Origin: Phytoseiulus persimilis
Lineage: Eukaryota; Arthropoda; Arachnida; Mesostigmata; Phytoseiidae
Assembly: GCA_037576195.1 (NCBI GenBank)
Contig: CM075102.1
Location: forward strand, 51,828,745-51,892,744
Direction: 5' to 3'
Length of the DNA stretch: 64,000 nucleotides
The notes below the pieces were generated by a model, which had not been told where the DNA came from, did not search any database, and was given only the letters and a program-made list of their open reading frames with translations. Made by a program: the position numbers and the translations under genes. Below, piece after piece: positions 25,161 to 35,880 of this stretch. How positions within the stretch are numbered: the stretch's first letter is position 1; every line of letters starts with the position of its first letter.

Positions 25161-26392
25161 ATAAAAATCGGCGTGGGACAGTTAGTGCACACTCCCTGTA
25201 AGTTCATCCTCTTGCTCCGTAACCAGCAGACGCCTCCGTTGTGCTCACGGATCCAAGTGAGTGTTCTTGTGGTCAGCTGGCTACTCATCATGGCTGCGAA
25301 GGATTCATCTCCCCTAAGCGGAGTAACGCTGGCCGTACGACATGCATTGGAAAGTCCGTTTTTCGAGCCTCTGACGACGACTCATGCCGGTATCCGGAAA
25401 GAAGTCTCCAGGACAAGGAGTTTCAGCGCTGTTTGTTTGAAATGTCCACTGCCAAATACAGAGAGAGAGCTATGATCGTTTTTATTCGTGCTGCGGTAGT
25501 CCTTTTTGAGGCTCGGAATGACCTTCGTTGGATTCTTTCTTTCCTGTTACCGGCGCTTTTTCTCTTGGCAACCTGACTCATTGATACGTTATCATTATTT
25601 GCGTCGGTCTTCCTAGCCAACCGCGACAGATAGATAGAGTAACACTGACGCCCGTAACGTGCTCAGCGACCCCGAAAACCCCCCACTACGTTTTAACCAT
25701 CCCCAAAATCCTGTTTCTAAAAAAAATCCTATGACGACGGATCCGATTACGGCATGATTGTGATTATGATTACAATCATAATCATAGGACCTGGGGGTCG
25801 AAATCATAATAATAATCGTGATTATGATTCTGCCCAACAGTGCTATTTAGGAGCAAGCGGGAGACGGGTTTTGAGGTTCAAGCTCTCAATTTTTCGGCTG
25901 TGTTGGCGCCTAGGAACTAGGGTCGAGTGCCCCGGTATGACTGCTCCACACGGTGAGGGCCGAATCCATGAGCACCCGATCATCCGTATTGGGAGTTGCG
26001 AGCGAGAGCTCCAAAATCTACTATCCGAACTCGATCGACAGATCAATGAGATCTCACTCAACCTTATGAAATAAAGGTGAAAGTTAGCAGGCTCCGAGAA
26101 TCAGTCCGCGTGACCAATTTTTCCTTGCCTATGCTTTTTTAGAACCTGCTTGACGAAGGAAAAATTCGTTGATGTGTGAAGATTAGTCGGACTTACGTAA
26201 GGAGCTCATGGTTTCCATCATATTCTCTATTAGGGATTACAAATTTTCGCAGACATCATGGCACGGATGCCGACTGCCGTTAACGGAGATTTGTCCCCGT
26301 TAATTTGAGAAGAATATCATCTTTGCGCAGAATGATCGAATCCGAGACCCAGGGTTGGAAGAAATAATCCCGTTTCAAGCCTTTCTTGGAAC
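25161..26392. other. no gene recognised
   Basis: Two overlapping plus-strand frames (25,173-25,475 and 25,241-25,576, about 100 codons each) have no recognisable domain. The rest holds an AT-rich palindromic block (listed separately) and nothing else identifiable. Confidence 0.3.
25754..25830. repeat. AT-rich palindromic block (ATGATT motifs)
   Basis: An 11-bp perfect inverted repeat TGATTATGATT / AATCATAATCA with a 2-base spacer sits at 25,761-25,784. A second, AATCATAAT ... ATTATGATT, follows at about 25,802-25,829. Both are built from the same ATGATT/AATCAT hexamer. They could form small cruciforms. No function is evident. Confidence 0.6.
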
Positions 26393-27389
26393 TCAACCGT
26401 CGACTTCAGTTTCATAACGGCACAAGAATAAGTCGCCTTGTTGGACATCATCGATCCATTGTATGAATCCTGCCCTGGATCCGCTTGCATGCGACGCCCT
26501 CGGCTCCGCTTCGCACCGCGTCCGCGGAAACTCCTGTAAAATCCATGATCGCCGGTTGGTTCCGTAGATCCATCGGCGCGCCTTTCTCCAGACTTGAGAG
26601 CGCTCCAGGGAATAAATCCCACAAGTCTTGAATCCAGCCTTCGTATTCACCTTCATTCGTTTTCTACCATCCTGGAGAGCGGCGTCAAGCTTTCCTGGAA
26701 ACTCTGTTTTCGGCAACAGTCCTCGATGTCTGCGTTTCCACTGAGCCAGCACCATCCGCCAAGCTACATTCATGGGATCGAACCAGGCTACGTCTAGAGT
26801 TTGGCACAGATGCGAAGAATTCCGAAGCAGCGAAACGGAGCGGATGTTGACTTTTCGGCATTTCTTGATCACACACGATCATGGATGACTTGATAGATTG
26901 TCTCCGATCATAACTCCCGACCCATCAAGTTTTTCGAAAAAAGGCACTGCACGAATCAGTTCTTGAATGTTCAGCGAAAACCAGCCACGTTCATCCGCAT
27001 CGTAGCCAGTGTTGGAGTGATCCCTCACTCCACTGCTCAAACACACACTTCGCCCTGTAGACGACGTAGGTCAGCAGTTTTTCACCAGATGCCAAAGTGG
27101 CAAACATCACACTGGTGTGAGTTCTCGAATGATCAATTGCGAAACATTGCTTCACATCGCTGGAGACCCTTCCTTTCGACGAACAAGTGGACGACCTCCT
27201 TGGTTTCCGTCTTCGTGAGAGGGATGCTCTGATTCCCGCGGGCTGTGGAGCCATCAGCTGACTCTTTCTCCTCCCGGAGGCTCGAAGCTGTCGGAAACTT
27301 CCCTTTGGAATGCTCTTGAAGGGTCGTTCTGGGCACTTAGTTTCCGCCACCGGCCTTCCAGAGTGACGAAGCTGCATTCGAGATGTCAT
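26393..27389 (-). pseudogene. pogo-type DDE transposase fragment
   Basis: Minus-strand frames carry blocks of the DDE_1 superfamily in the right order. At 27,100-27,000 there is HTSVMFATLASGEKL followed by VVYRAKCVFEQWSEG (the pogo/Jerky/Tigger VMF...GxxLPP..VYKA...W.EG block). At 26,870-26,620 there is NSSHLCQTLDVAWFDPM (usual NSTHLxQPLDVxxFxPLK), LLPKTEFP and then FKTCGIYSLE. The two blocks are in different frames with stops between, and the N-terminal helix-turn-helix was not found. It is a dead copy of a cut-and-paste transposon. It is distinct from the Tigger copy at 45-47 kb. Confidence 0.8.
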
Positions 27390-27766
27390 TCAGAGCGGAC
27401 TCCGACTGAGACTCGGAATACTGGAGGTATCCGGCGGCTCCCGAGTTTGGGTCGCAGAATCGGACTCCGCCTGCATTCTCGTGAGGCGCCGTCAGATGAC
27501 GTTCGTCGAATGACGATCACGAGCGAGACGAATTCGAGGAGGGCGGAGGTCACAAGCCGGTCGTATTACTAGACTGAAATCGGGATTCTCACAGCTTTGT
27601 CGGCCAGAATGAGTCAGGAAAGAATGAGTCCGCAAAAGTCTATTCAAAGCGAGACACACCTGCTTCTAGAAGAGCATGGGAAGCGATCGAACCCAATCAC
27701 GGTCAGCCTCCGATCCTCGTCATCACTGGCCAGGATCACAGATTTTGGGATTCAAACCCGTATACG

Positions 27767-27840
27767 CAGTAGCGTAGCCAGGATTTTCTCCGGGGAGAGG
27801 CTGAAACTTTTTTCCGTCCGCCTGCCTCCCACGCGTTCTG
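27767..27840 (+). repeat. dispersed repeat starting CAGTAGCGTAGCCAGG
   Basis: Begins CAGTAGCGTAGCCAGG and runs on with CTGAAACTTTTTTCCGTCCG and CCTGCCTCCCACG. The reverse complement of 58,530-58,605 aligns along the whole length (CAGTGGCGTAGCCAGG ... CCGTCCGCCTACCTTCCACG). A partial third copy is at 29,510-29,564 (minus). The CAGTGGCGTAGC start resembles hAT-type terminal repeats, but no second end or target duplication was identified. Confidence 0.6.
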
Positions 27841-28163
27841 TAAAACCTGGAACTATCTTCGGCTTATCGGTGAATGTTGTAAACTTTCTGTGGAGCAGTT
27901 TGGTCTGTGCTGATCAAAAGTTGTGACTGAAATCGAGGAAGATTGTCGCCACTTGAAAAATTTCTTCGGCTGTGTCTCTCGTTGGTTTTGCTGCATGTCC
28001 ATTGATATGACATTGGAGCTCTTCATCGAGCTTGTAAGGAGCTCGGGTGGTGGTTTTCACTCCGGCTCCACGAAATTCACGTTGAATATTACCTTCGGAT
28101 GCTTCTGGAGCCCTTCTCGTGGACTGCGTATCATCTCCCCGAATCTGACTCTGAACGGGTGCC

Positions 28164-28221
28164 CGTCAACTGGGCTTCGCCGTCGACTGGGCCATGGCGT
28201 CAACCGGGCCACGGGGTCAAC
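28164..28221 (-). repeat. 17-bp minisatellite, inverted block
   Basis: Three full units and part of a fourth, each a variant of CGTCAACTGGGCTTCGC. This is the reverse complement of the unit in the array at 28,381-28,556, from which it is separated by about 160 bp of different sequence. Confidence 0.85.
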
Positions 28222-28380
28222 AGGGGCCTTAACCTGACCTCACCGGATTCCCCCGCACGATTCCGAGTGCGCTGGCTGTCGATCTGCTCGCATCGCTCCG
28301 CTCGCTCGCCCGAGCCCTAACCTAGCCTCACCAAATCTCCCAATCCGCTTCAGGTCCGCTGCCTGCCGGTCCGCTCGGAA

Positions 28381-28556
28381 GTTGACGCTGGGGCCCAGTT
28401 GACGGCGAAGCCCAGTTGACGCCGGGGCCCAGTTGACGGCGAAGCCCAGTTGACGCCGGGGCCCAGTTGACGGCGAAGCCCAGTTGACGCCGGGGCCCAG
28501 TTGACGCCGGGGCCCAGTTGACGGCGAAGCCCAGTTGACGCCGTGGCCCAGCTGAC
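28381..28556 (+). repeat. 17-bp minisatellite, main block
   Basis: About ten units of 17 bp alternating between GTTGACGCCGGGGCCCA and GTTGACGGCGAAGCCCA, so there is a 34-bp higher-order period over much of the block. An inverted block of the same unit lies at 28,164-28,221. Confidence 0.9.
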
Positions 28557-28591
28557 GCGCTCCCCTCTGAACTGCTTCGTGTCTAGTGTCT

Positions 28592-28864
28592 TTGTTTTCC
28601 GGCAGAACCTCTCAGCCAGCCCTCAGAAGTGTCCCGGAATCACCTCTCGGTATTGCTTCAGTGACACTCCCTATCGCCTCGCAAATCCCATTGCGGGCGG
28701 TGGGCTTGGGTCTCAAGATGGTTCAGATTTAATTCTGATATAAATTAAATCCTCTTTTTACTTTTTACCACATAAGAAATTTTTGTTGTCGACCGGGGAT
28801 CGAACCCGCGATTGCTAGCTTAGCATGGCACCAAAGGCGTTGGTTTATGCCACACTCGTGGCCA
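28592..28864 (-). mobile_element. tRNA-derived SINE, copy A
   Basis: A 273-bp element in reverse orientation bounded by a perfect 17-bp target duplication CTTCGTGTCTAGTGTCT at 28,575-28,591 and 28,865-28,881. On the minus strand the head carries a box A-like TGGCATAAACC (28,852-28,842) and a box B GGTTCGATCC (28,806-28,797) about 35 bp apart, as in RNA polymerase III promoters of tRNA genes. A non-tRNA body and a short A-rich tail follow. The copy at 59,088-59,356 is homologous along its full length. The partner LINE supplying reverse transcriptase is unknown. Confidence 0.9.
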
Positions 28865-28904
28865 CTTCGTGTCTAGTGTCTAGTGGACGGTTCCCTATGC
28901 GCTT

Positions 28905-29024
28905 GTAGACACTCGGAGACGGTCTTGTGGATTCTTGAAGACGGTCTTGTAGACACTCGGGGACGGGCTTGTGGATTCTTGAAGACGGTCTTGGGGATTC
29001 TTGAAGACGGTTACGTAGACAGAC
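28905..29024 (+). repeat. ~22-bp minisatellite
   Basis: About five units built from GACGGTCTTGTGGATTCTTG and GACGGTCTTGTAGACACTCG alternating, between the SINE and an old satellite-bearing element. Confidence 0.75.
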
Positions 29025-29450
29025 GTGTACGTCAAATCACCTCCTCAAACCCAGAAGAGTACAGTCAGATCGATCTTTGAATCACTCCCATAGACTCCGA
29101 GGAGCACTGTCAGATCGATCCCAAAATCAGCTCGCTAGACTCCAAAGAGAATGGTCGACGCCGGAATCACTTTCTCAGACCCAGGAAAGTTAGGTCAGAT
29201 CGAGCCCGGAATCAGCTCCCTAAAGTCCGAAAATAATGGTCAGATCGACTTCATATTCACCGCTATAGACTCCAAAAAGTATGATAATTTCGCACGATGT
29301 AGCAATGTTTCGTCGACGCCGGAATCACCTCTATACACCCTGGGAAATATGGACAGATCGACCCCGGAATCCTCTCCTCAGACTCTGAAAAGCATCGACA
29401 AATCGACGCCGGACAGTTTAACAAAGTGACAGGCGAAGCAGATAATATAT
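29025..29450 (-). mobile_element. degenerate satellite-bearing element, reverse copy
   Basis: Read on the minus strand this is about nine strongly diverged ~45-bp units with the shared core GGAGTCTATGGGAGTGATTC and ATCGATCTGACAGTGCTCC, preceded by a TATATATTAT stretch. The unit matches the older form also seen at 53,275-53,600 and 41,250-41,430 (GATCTGACCATACTTCT). The terminal hairpin is not recognisable in this copy. It is an old copy judged by divergence. Confidence 0.65.
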
Positions 29451-29509
29451 AGTAAGGAGATTACTCGGTTTCGAGCGGTGAGGGATCCGGAATGAGCTCG
29501 AAAGTTCTG

Positions 29510-29564
29510 CGGGGAGGGGGGGGGGGATTAAGCCTACTCACCACCCCCCTTTGCTACGCCACTG
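29510..29564 (-). repeat. dispersed repeat, partial third copy
   Basis: On the minus strand it starts ATACGCAGTGGCGTAGC, sharing 15 of 17 bases with TATACGCAGTAGCGTAGC at 27,761. It then runs into a G/C homopolymer stretch (poly-G at about 29,513-29,526 on the plus strand). Confidence 0.5.
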
Positions 29565-29569
29565 CGTAT

Positions 29570-30346
29570 CCGTGATTTCGCACCCTCGATTGGGCTCGTG
29601 GACTCGGACTCACGAGTCCAACACGTCCACGCTTGGACTCGCCAGTACGACGCGTCCGAGGAAAACGGACTCGTGTATTTTCGCCTCGTGCGGAAAACTC
29701 GCCGGTCTTGTAAAAATTGCCGCCCCTGAAAAAAAATGCCGCCCTCGATTATAGCCACACCTCGCCTAATGGTTGATGGTAAATCCGGTCCTGCCGACAG
29801 GCCCGCACCCGTTACTGCCTCGAAGGAGATCTCGCGGACCAGTCTCCAGCGAGTTCCTGAAATCTTCGACAGAACCAGCTGAAACTTGGAGCCGACAAAT
29901 AACGGGGCTTTCGTCCATATAGCTGAGCTGGACTAGAATATGCGGAGCAGATGTGAGTTTCGAAATATGGCGCGGTCGAACGTGTGATGCGATATATCGT
30001 CAAACTCACTCTTTCCCCTTTTTGAATCCGCTGAGCAGATCATGTTGGTGGTGGGCGGCAACAAATATGCTACACGGTTGACCAATCAAGTCTCCAGGGG
30101 GCTGGAGATGTTGGTTCCGGGCATCTGGTCTCCCCGGTTGAAGATAACGATTCTCAAAACTGCCGGCACTGGAGGAGACGCGCAGAAGTTGGCGCATCAG
30201 GGCTTCTGCTACAGCGGTGGAGAGGGTTGATCAGCTCGATCTCTGCTCGAGCCACTCGCACGTGGTATTTGTTTGGAGACTTCGTCGCTCGGTAAGTTTA
30301 TGGAACCTTTCACGAACTTCGCACGTCCGACGTCGGGGCGCAGCTC
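29570..30346. other. no assigned gene
   Basis: Minus-strand frames between 30,200 and 29,800 look partly coding (for example RIVIFNRGDQMPGTN and RVAYLLPPTTNMICSADS in one frame, separated by a stop), but I recognise no family and could not join them convincingly. They may belong with the minus-strand exon at 30,347-30,535. Confidence 0.25.
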
Positions 30347-30535
30347 TCACACGGTCAGGATCTGTAGGTTCGCTAGATCAGCGATTTCATAGCCCCCTGG
30401 GCTGACTGGGATCCACGCGACTCCATACGCTGGAAACACAAACCGCAACTGGACCCGATCCTCCTGATTTGCGATTCGCGAATAGTAGATGAGGCCACTC
30501 TTCGCAACTCGTTGATCATGCTTCCCGCTTATCAT
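30347..30535 (-). CDS. possible first exon of an unidentified divergent gene
   Basis: An open frame starts with ATG at 30,535, contains KSGLIYYSRIANQEDRVQL and YGVAWIPVSPGGYEIADL, and reaches a plausible donor (GTGAGA) near 30,350. Amino-acid composition looks coding rather than random. Its start is only about 70 bp from the NOP53 start on the other strand, which would make the gap a bidirectional promoter. No family recognised, and downstream exons are uncertain. Confidence 0.35.
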   Translation of the reverse strand: MISGKHDQRVAKSGLIYYSRIANQEDRVQLRFVFPAYGVAWIPVSPGGYEIADLANLQILTV

Positions 30536-30604
30536 TCATCACGCTGACCTCTTGCTCATTGACCAGAACTCACGAGGGGCCTCCTCGATTTCAGAAACAG
30601 CATC

Positions 30605-32522
30605 ATGGAGCTGAGGTCAGCTGCGCTCTCCGTCGACGGGGGACAGTTGCATTCGAGTTCGAAGAACAAGAAAATACGTGAATCGAAGAATCGCAAGAAA
30701 TACTGGAAGAAAGCCGACATAACCGACGTTGAGGAATTCCTCGAAGAGAAGAGATTCGACGAACGAGTTGGCGGAGACGTTTCTCTACGAGCTGACGATG
30801 AAATCTACCTTTTGGACAAAAGCACCGACGAAGCGTCGGAGAAGGTATTCCAGAAGAAGCGGTCGGACATCCTGAAAGAACCTCTGAAATGTACGGAAGT
30901 CCTGAGACAACGGTCGAAGGTCGCGGTGCCTTTGAAGACAGTTCGAGGGAAACCCGATGATGCGCGGAAGAGTCGACTGCAGCTCCAACGGGAGCAGGGT
31001 ATCACGAAGAAGCGAATCGAGCAATCCAGCGAAACTGTTCATAAACGGAATCTTGTCAGGACGGCGCAAGCCTCGAAAGTCCACTTTCGTACATTGAATT
31101 CGAAAACCGACATCTATGACATGTGGGATGACGCGAATGCAGCCAAACAGCTCAAAAAAACTGCCACGGGCAACCATATAGATGTGTTGGAAGAGCCGGC
31201 AGATGCAGCTCTGCTGACCGATGATCAGCTCGCGTACTATTCCAAGGTGACGCGAACGTCACGTCCCAAAATCCCTTCCCTGAGATTCAAGAAGCCTTCT
31301 TTGCTACCTGCCGTCGAAGTCGCCAAGCCAGGTGCAAGCTACAAGCCGACTTTCGAGGTTAGTCACTCGCAGGCGAATGTTCCCGCGTTCTCTTCCGATA
31401 TCCATTTTCGACGAGCCAATAAGCTGCTTCGTATGCAATTGAACTCGAACCCGAGATCTGATCGCCCCCGGGCTGAATCGGTCGCTTCCTTCCCTAGGAT
31501 CATCAAGCTTTATTGTCAGAGGCCCATAATGTTGAAGTCGGAAAAGTGAAGAAGGAAGAACATCTGGAACGTGTTCTGCTGGACCTCTTCCCAACTAAAG
31601 AAGAAGCGAGGGCGATACGTGTGAGGAATGAAGTAGACGAAGCAGCCGGGATCCTTTACTCAGATGAGGAATCCGAACACTCACTGGATGAGATGGGAAC
31701 GCTGATAACGGGTAATCATTTCCGCCAGATTGTTCGGACTCACATTTCAGATAATTACCTCTGCTCTCGATAGCATGGTGGCAGCTTAATATTTCTGGTG
31801 TGTCACGGAGTCTGATCGGGACAATGCATTCCAGGCAATCCCGCGGTTCGCGCTGAGAATCGTAAAACGCGCTTGCAGCGTAATAGGCAGAAGGCGCACA
31901 GAGAACGAGAAGCTCTCACCGCGCTCAGGAAGTCGGAGAAGAAGGTCGATTCACAATTCGGCCGTATAGGCGCACTGGAGAAGGAGATAAAGAAGGCCCA
32001 GAAAGTGACACGAGAAAGAATCCAGCGGAAGAAAATGAAACAAGAAGAGGCCTTGTTCCTACCTAAGAAGCTGGGTCCGCAGAAGTTCTCCGAGCCTGAT
32101 GTGAGTTGAGCGACGGGTTGCGCTAAGTTTCGAGCCGGCACTCGCCTATCCTTTTTAAGGCTTCTTGTCCCAGCCCGTGTTCGACGATGATTTATGTTTT
32201 CAGATCGAGATCAAGCTCACTGAAGAGCTGGCCCCGAGCTTGAGGCAGCTCAAACCCGAAGGATCCCTCATGATCGACAGGATGCGGTGAGCTTCCAGAG
32301 TTGGACACCACCACCGAAAATTCATTCCTGTGAGCGAAATTCATATTTCTGACTAACGAACATATAACCGTCATTCGCAGGTCCCTCGAAAAGCGTAATC
32401 TTATTGAGCCCCGGCGCAAGACGATTCGTAAGAAGAAGTGGACGAAGAAAGTGTACAAGAGGCATTACAAGAAGGGAAATGAGGATGCTTTGACAAATCC
32501 TAAAGCAGATCAGTCGTTGTAG
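30605..32522 (+). CDS. NOP53: NOP53 ribosome biogenesis factor (GLTSCR2 family)
   Basis: Five exons, all GT-AG and in phase: 30,605-31,357, 31,498-31,711, 31,835-32,100, 32,204-32,286 and 32,381-32,522, giving 485 codons, close to the human protein. NOP53 is a nucleolar protein that joins pre-60S particles and recruits the exosome helicase MTR4 for 5.8S/ITS2 processing. Diagnostic stretches are DITDVEEFLEEKRFDER near residue 40, a DIYDMWD motif (the family's FYDLW), PAVEVAKPGASYKPTFEDHQ across the first junction (family [20 protein letters not shown]), a long basic coiled coil from exon 3, and the C-terminal LRQLKPEGSLMIDRMRSLEK followed by RNLIEPR and a lysine-rich end. The ATG at 30,605 is chosen because it gives a family-like N-terminus. 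A poly(A) signal lies just after the stop. Confidence 0.96.
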
Positions 32523-32530
32523 CGTTCGGT

Positions 32531-32536
32531 AATAAA
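32531..32536 (+). promoter_or_regulatory. poly(A) signal of NOP53
   Basis: AATAAA nine bases after the NOP53 stop codon, giving a very short 3' UTR. Confidence 0.75.
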
Positions 32537-32539
32537 CTG

Positions 32540-33059
32540 GAAATGGTTCGCTCTGGGCGATGAGGATGTTGTCATTCGTGCCCAGGGAATGCGCGTCATT
32601 GTTTCAGGAGCTCGCCGTTCTCTGATTTCATGGGGTGGAAGGTTGGGGACGGGCCATCTCAACTACATCCTTCGAATCTTCGCTGTCTGTTGCCTCGCAG
32701 AATGAATTTGCAGCGGGGACAGGTTTGGTAGACTTTTCATGATACGATTAGCGCCGAGTACCAGATCATCTTCCGTCAACAATCCCGTTTCACCGTCTCT
32801 CGTGTTCCCCTCATGAAATCTCGCATTGTACACAGCCTCGTGAATCCGTCGTTCCCTTTTACAACGTTGTCGAATTCTCTCAGAACAGGCTTGAGCTTCG
32901 ACGGGATGTTCGCCAACTTTCGACTCCAATCGGTTTCCATTCGCCCGATAACCGGCTACGATTGTTAGGTCGACGAACTCTAGCAACGATTCGCTTCGAT
33001 TTATCCGTCGTCTCACCGAAGGAGATCCAAATCTACGACGTTCCAAGGCCTCGCGGATC
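32540..33059. other. unassigned, minus-strand frame open
   Basis: A minus-strand frame stays open across 32,663-33,403. Its right half is antisense to LINE reverse-transcriptase sequence and so is a shadow. Its left half (GYRANGNRLESKVGEHP, AVYNARFHEGNT) looks somewhat coding but matches nothing I know. Confidence 0.25.
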
Positions 33060-34483
33060 TTGCTCATGATGACGCTGGAAGAGCTTCTGGGCGCAGAGGA
33101 AGTCGATGACAAAGAGAGATCAAACAACGTGAGTAGAGTCACAGTACCTATCACGGAGTTCAAAATTAACGCTACGGATGTAAACATTGCATTACAGAAC
33201 GTAGCCAATGAGACAGCCGCAGGCCCAGACTTGATAGCAGGAGAAAAAATAAAAATAAAAAGCCTGGGGGAAGAAGGACGCATGGTCCTCGCGGAATTTT
33301 TCACAAGAATGCTTGTGGGGAAAGAAGAGATCCCCAGAAGGTGGTGTGAAGGCCGTGTGGTAACCCTAAAGAGAAAAGGCCGAATTTTTGCCCGAGTCAT
33401 CATCAGGTAAATACACGACTGGATAGAAGATCATAGAATCCTTGGCGAGATGCTCAATGGATATAGACGAGAAAGACGAGGGGATGACTGTATATTCATG
33501 GTCACCTCCATCATCGAAATGACGAGAAAAGAGGGCAGAGGGCTGAAAGCCACATTTCTCGACTGCTCGAAAGCATACGATAGAGTAGACAGAACAAAGC
33601 TCTGGCATATCCTAAGCGAATGCAGGATGCCCAGAAGTCTCATAGCGCTAATTGAGCTACTCAACAATAACAACAAAGTCGTTCTCAAGGTAGGGGAACG
33701 AGTATCGCAAAAAGTAAGACTGAACCATGGCCTGGGACAAGGATGCGCCCTGTCTCCCACGCTCTTTTCGAGGCTATAAAAAGGACTAGTAGAGTCAGGC
33801 AAAGGCGTCATCATCAGGATCTCTGAGAACATATTTGAGGAGTTAGAAAACAGAGCAAAAGTAATCCCGGGGATACTTTCTGCCGACGACCTAATCCTGA
33901 TGTCTCATACATGGACCCAGATGGAACAGCTGCTACAGATCACCACTGAAGTGAGTGATGAGCTGAACCTGGTATTCAACCCGAAAAAATCAGCAATCAT
34001 TGACTTCAACGAGCTTGGAAGCGGCGTGGACCCCGGGCTTAAAATTCAGCTGCGGAAGTTTAATAGGTTCGAGACGACTAAGATACAATGGAAGGCAATG
34101 TGCGTGACCGTGTTGACATACTGCAACTCAGTCCTGGTGGCGTCAGCCGTCACACGTAAAAGGATGGAAACATCCAAGCGAGAGGCAGGCAAATGGGCGC
34201 TAGGTCAGCCATCCTTCAATACAGCGAATAAGTTTGTTGAAGGAGAACTGGGGTGGGCTTCATACAAAAGCAGAGAAGCCAAAAGTAAAATATTGTACTT
34301 TGCCAAAGTCAAACAAATGTCCAGACATGGATGGCCAAAACTGATCTTCGAGGCAATGGGAACATGCAACATATTCAGCTCAGCATACAAGAGAACGCTA
34401 CACCCCAAGAGAATGTATGATTGTGAGAACTAGAAACTCCAAAATCATATACAAGGAAATTCAAGAAGCAACGCTAGATCATG
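33060..34483 (+). pseudogene. LINE reverse transcriptase, first part
   Basis: Three plus-strand frames in order give the pieces of a non-LTR reverse transcriptase. 33,060-33,410 has NETAAGPDLIAGEKIK and EIPRRWCEGRVVTLKRKG. 33,450-33,779 has motif A FLDCSKAYDRVDR and motif B LGQGCALSPTLF. 33,840-34,433 has motif C SADDLILM and LNLVFNPKKSAIIDF, then the thumb and linker. Stops and frameshifts separate the pieces, so it is dead. The catalytic motif reads S-A-D-D where most LINEs have Y/F-A-D-D. Clade is not certain (I/Jockey/CR1-like). The 5' end with endonuclease domain was not found. The copy is interrupted by the palindrome that starts at 34,484. Confidence 0.85.
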
Positions 34484-35464
34484 TACAGGGTGTGTCCTCT
34501 AAGCTGCAACACTTTCGTGGCCTTTCTGTTTTGGGCTGTATTTCGGTCAAATTTTATCCGATGTGGGAATTTTTTTTTTGATCGGAGGCTCTTGAAGAGA
34601 CGCATCTTTTCGCTTATTATTTTTGATCATCAGATCAGTGTTGAGTTTTCCAGAGCCTGTCGAAGTTTTCCTCAATTCAATCCATGGTCCCTGAAAGAAC
34701 TGACCGGGAAATCGCCGATTCTCAACCGATTTCGGAAATTAAAAAACGGAAAGATTCCCCTCCATCCCAGCTACAAAACGCTCGCAAGAACGCGCGGATC
34801 GGTTGCGAACCGGAGGAACGGTATTCAATACGAGATACCCCAAAATTGAGCCTCCCGGACCCCCTGCCGACCCCTCCCGTAAAGAACTGCCTGTAACTCC
34901 TCAGGGAAGCGAAGTCACCGAGTCAATCCGATAACTTTTTTTTTTAAAAAGTTATCGGATTGACTCGGTGACTTCGTTTCCGGGTAGTTTGGCTCAAAAT
35001 AAGAAACTTTTGCCATCAGTGAAATTTCCGAAATCGGCTCCCCTGAGGAGTTGTAGGCAGTTATTTACGGGAGGGGTCGGCAGGGGGTCCGGGAGGCTCA
35101 ATTTTGTGGTATCTCGTATTGGATACCGTTCCTCCGGTTCGCAACCGATCCGCGCGTTCTTGCGAGCGTTTTGTAGCTGGGATCGAGGGGAATCTTTCCG
35201 TTTTTTTAATTTCCGAAATCGGTTGAGAATCGGCGATTTCCTGGTTGGTTCTTTCAGGGACCATGGATTGAATTGAGGAAAACTTCGACAGGCTCTGGAA
35301 AACTCAACACTGATCTGATGATCAAAAATAATGAAGCGAAAAGATGCGTCTCTTCAAGAGCTTTCGATAAAAAAGAAAATCCCACATCGGATGAAATTTG
35401 ACCGAAATACAGCCCTGAACAGAAAGGCCACGGAAATGTTACAGCTTAGAGGACACACCCTGTA
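34484..35464. mobile_element. ~1-kb palindromic (foldback) element with TA target duplication
   Basis: Left arm 34,484-34,946 and right arm 34,947-35,464 are nearly exact reverse complements, from the ends CAGGGTGTGTCCTCTAAGCT to the centre (a T-run and A-run at about 34,940 beside AGTTATCGGATTGACTCGG). The right arm holds about 75-90 bp that the left arm lacks near the centre. Each end is bordered by TA, as for Tc1/mariner-type insertions, and CAGGGTGT is a common start of mariner-like terminal repeats. No intact transposase frame exists. It sits inside a LINE, whose coding sequence resumes on the other side. Confidence 0.88.
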
Positions 35465-35880
35465 TATGACAACTCCAGAGGGAGTACGCTTATTGCCAGT
35501 GGGAGAGCGGGTTTCCTTAACACCAACTCTTTCAGAACAAGACTCGAGGGAGGTGATGGTAAATGTGTGCTATGCGGCCATCACACAGGGTCCATAGAAC
35601 ACGTGATAATGGAGTGTAAGGAAGAACAGTGGAATGGAGCGGAGTTATGCGGAAGACTAGGCCTGCATGAAGACCCAACGAGAGGAAATGTATAGCACAC
35701 CAAACGGAGTCTTGAAAGATGTGAGAGAGCAACGAAAGAACACATCCCACGCTCCTGCAAGATCAACGACTAACAATCCTAGCCAGCGGAGTGTACTCGC
35801 CTCCGCGCACGGGGTTTCTGGCTTATAACGAAATGTATATACAAGAAATGGTTAATAAACCAATCAATCGACGTCATAAA
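35465..35880 (+). pseudogene. LINE, second part (C-terminal zinc knuckle and 3' end)
   Basis: After the palindrome the frame resumes with NTNSFRTRLEGGDGKC and the cysteine-histidine motif CVLCGHHTGSIEHVIMEC (35,564-35,617), typical of the C-terminus of LINE ORF2 proteins, then a stop at about 35,693. An AATAAACCAATCAATC stretch at about 35,850 may mark the 3' end. Placed with the 33-34.5 kb part because strand and order fit. Confidence 0.75.

Noticed and set aside
32663-33403. 246-codon minus-strand gene
   Set aside because: The upper half is antisense to LINE reverse-transcriptase sequence and the lower half matches nothing. It was left as unassigned.
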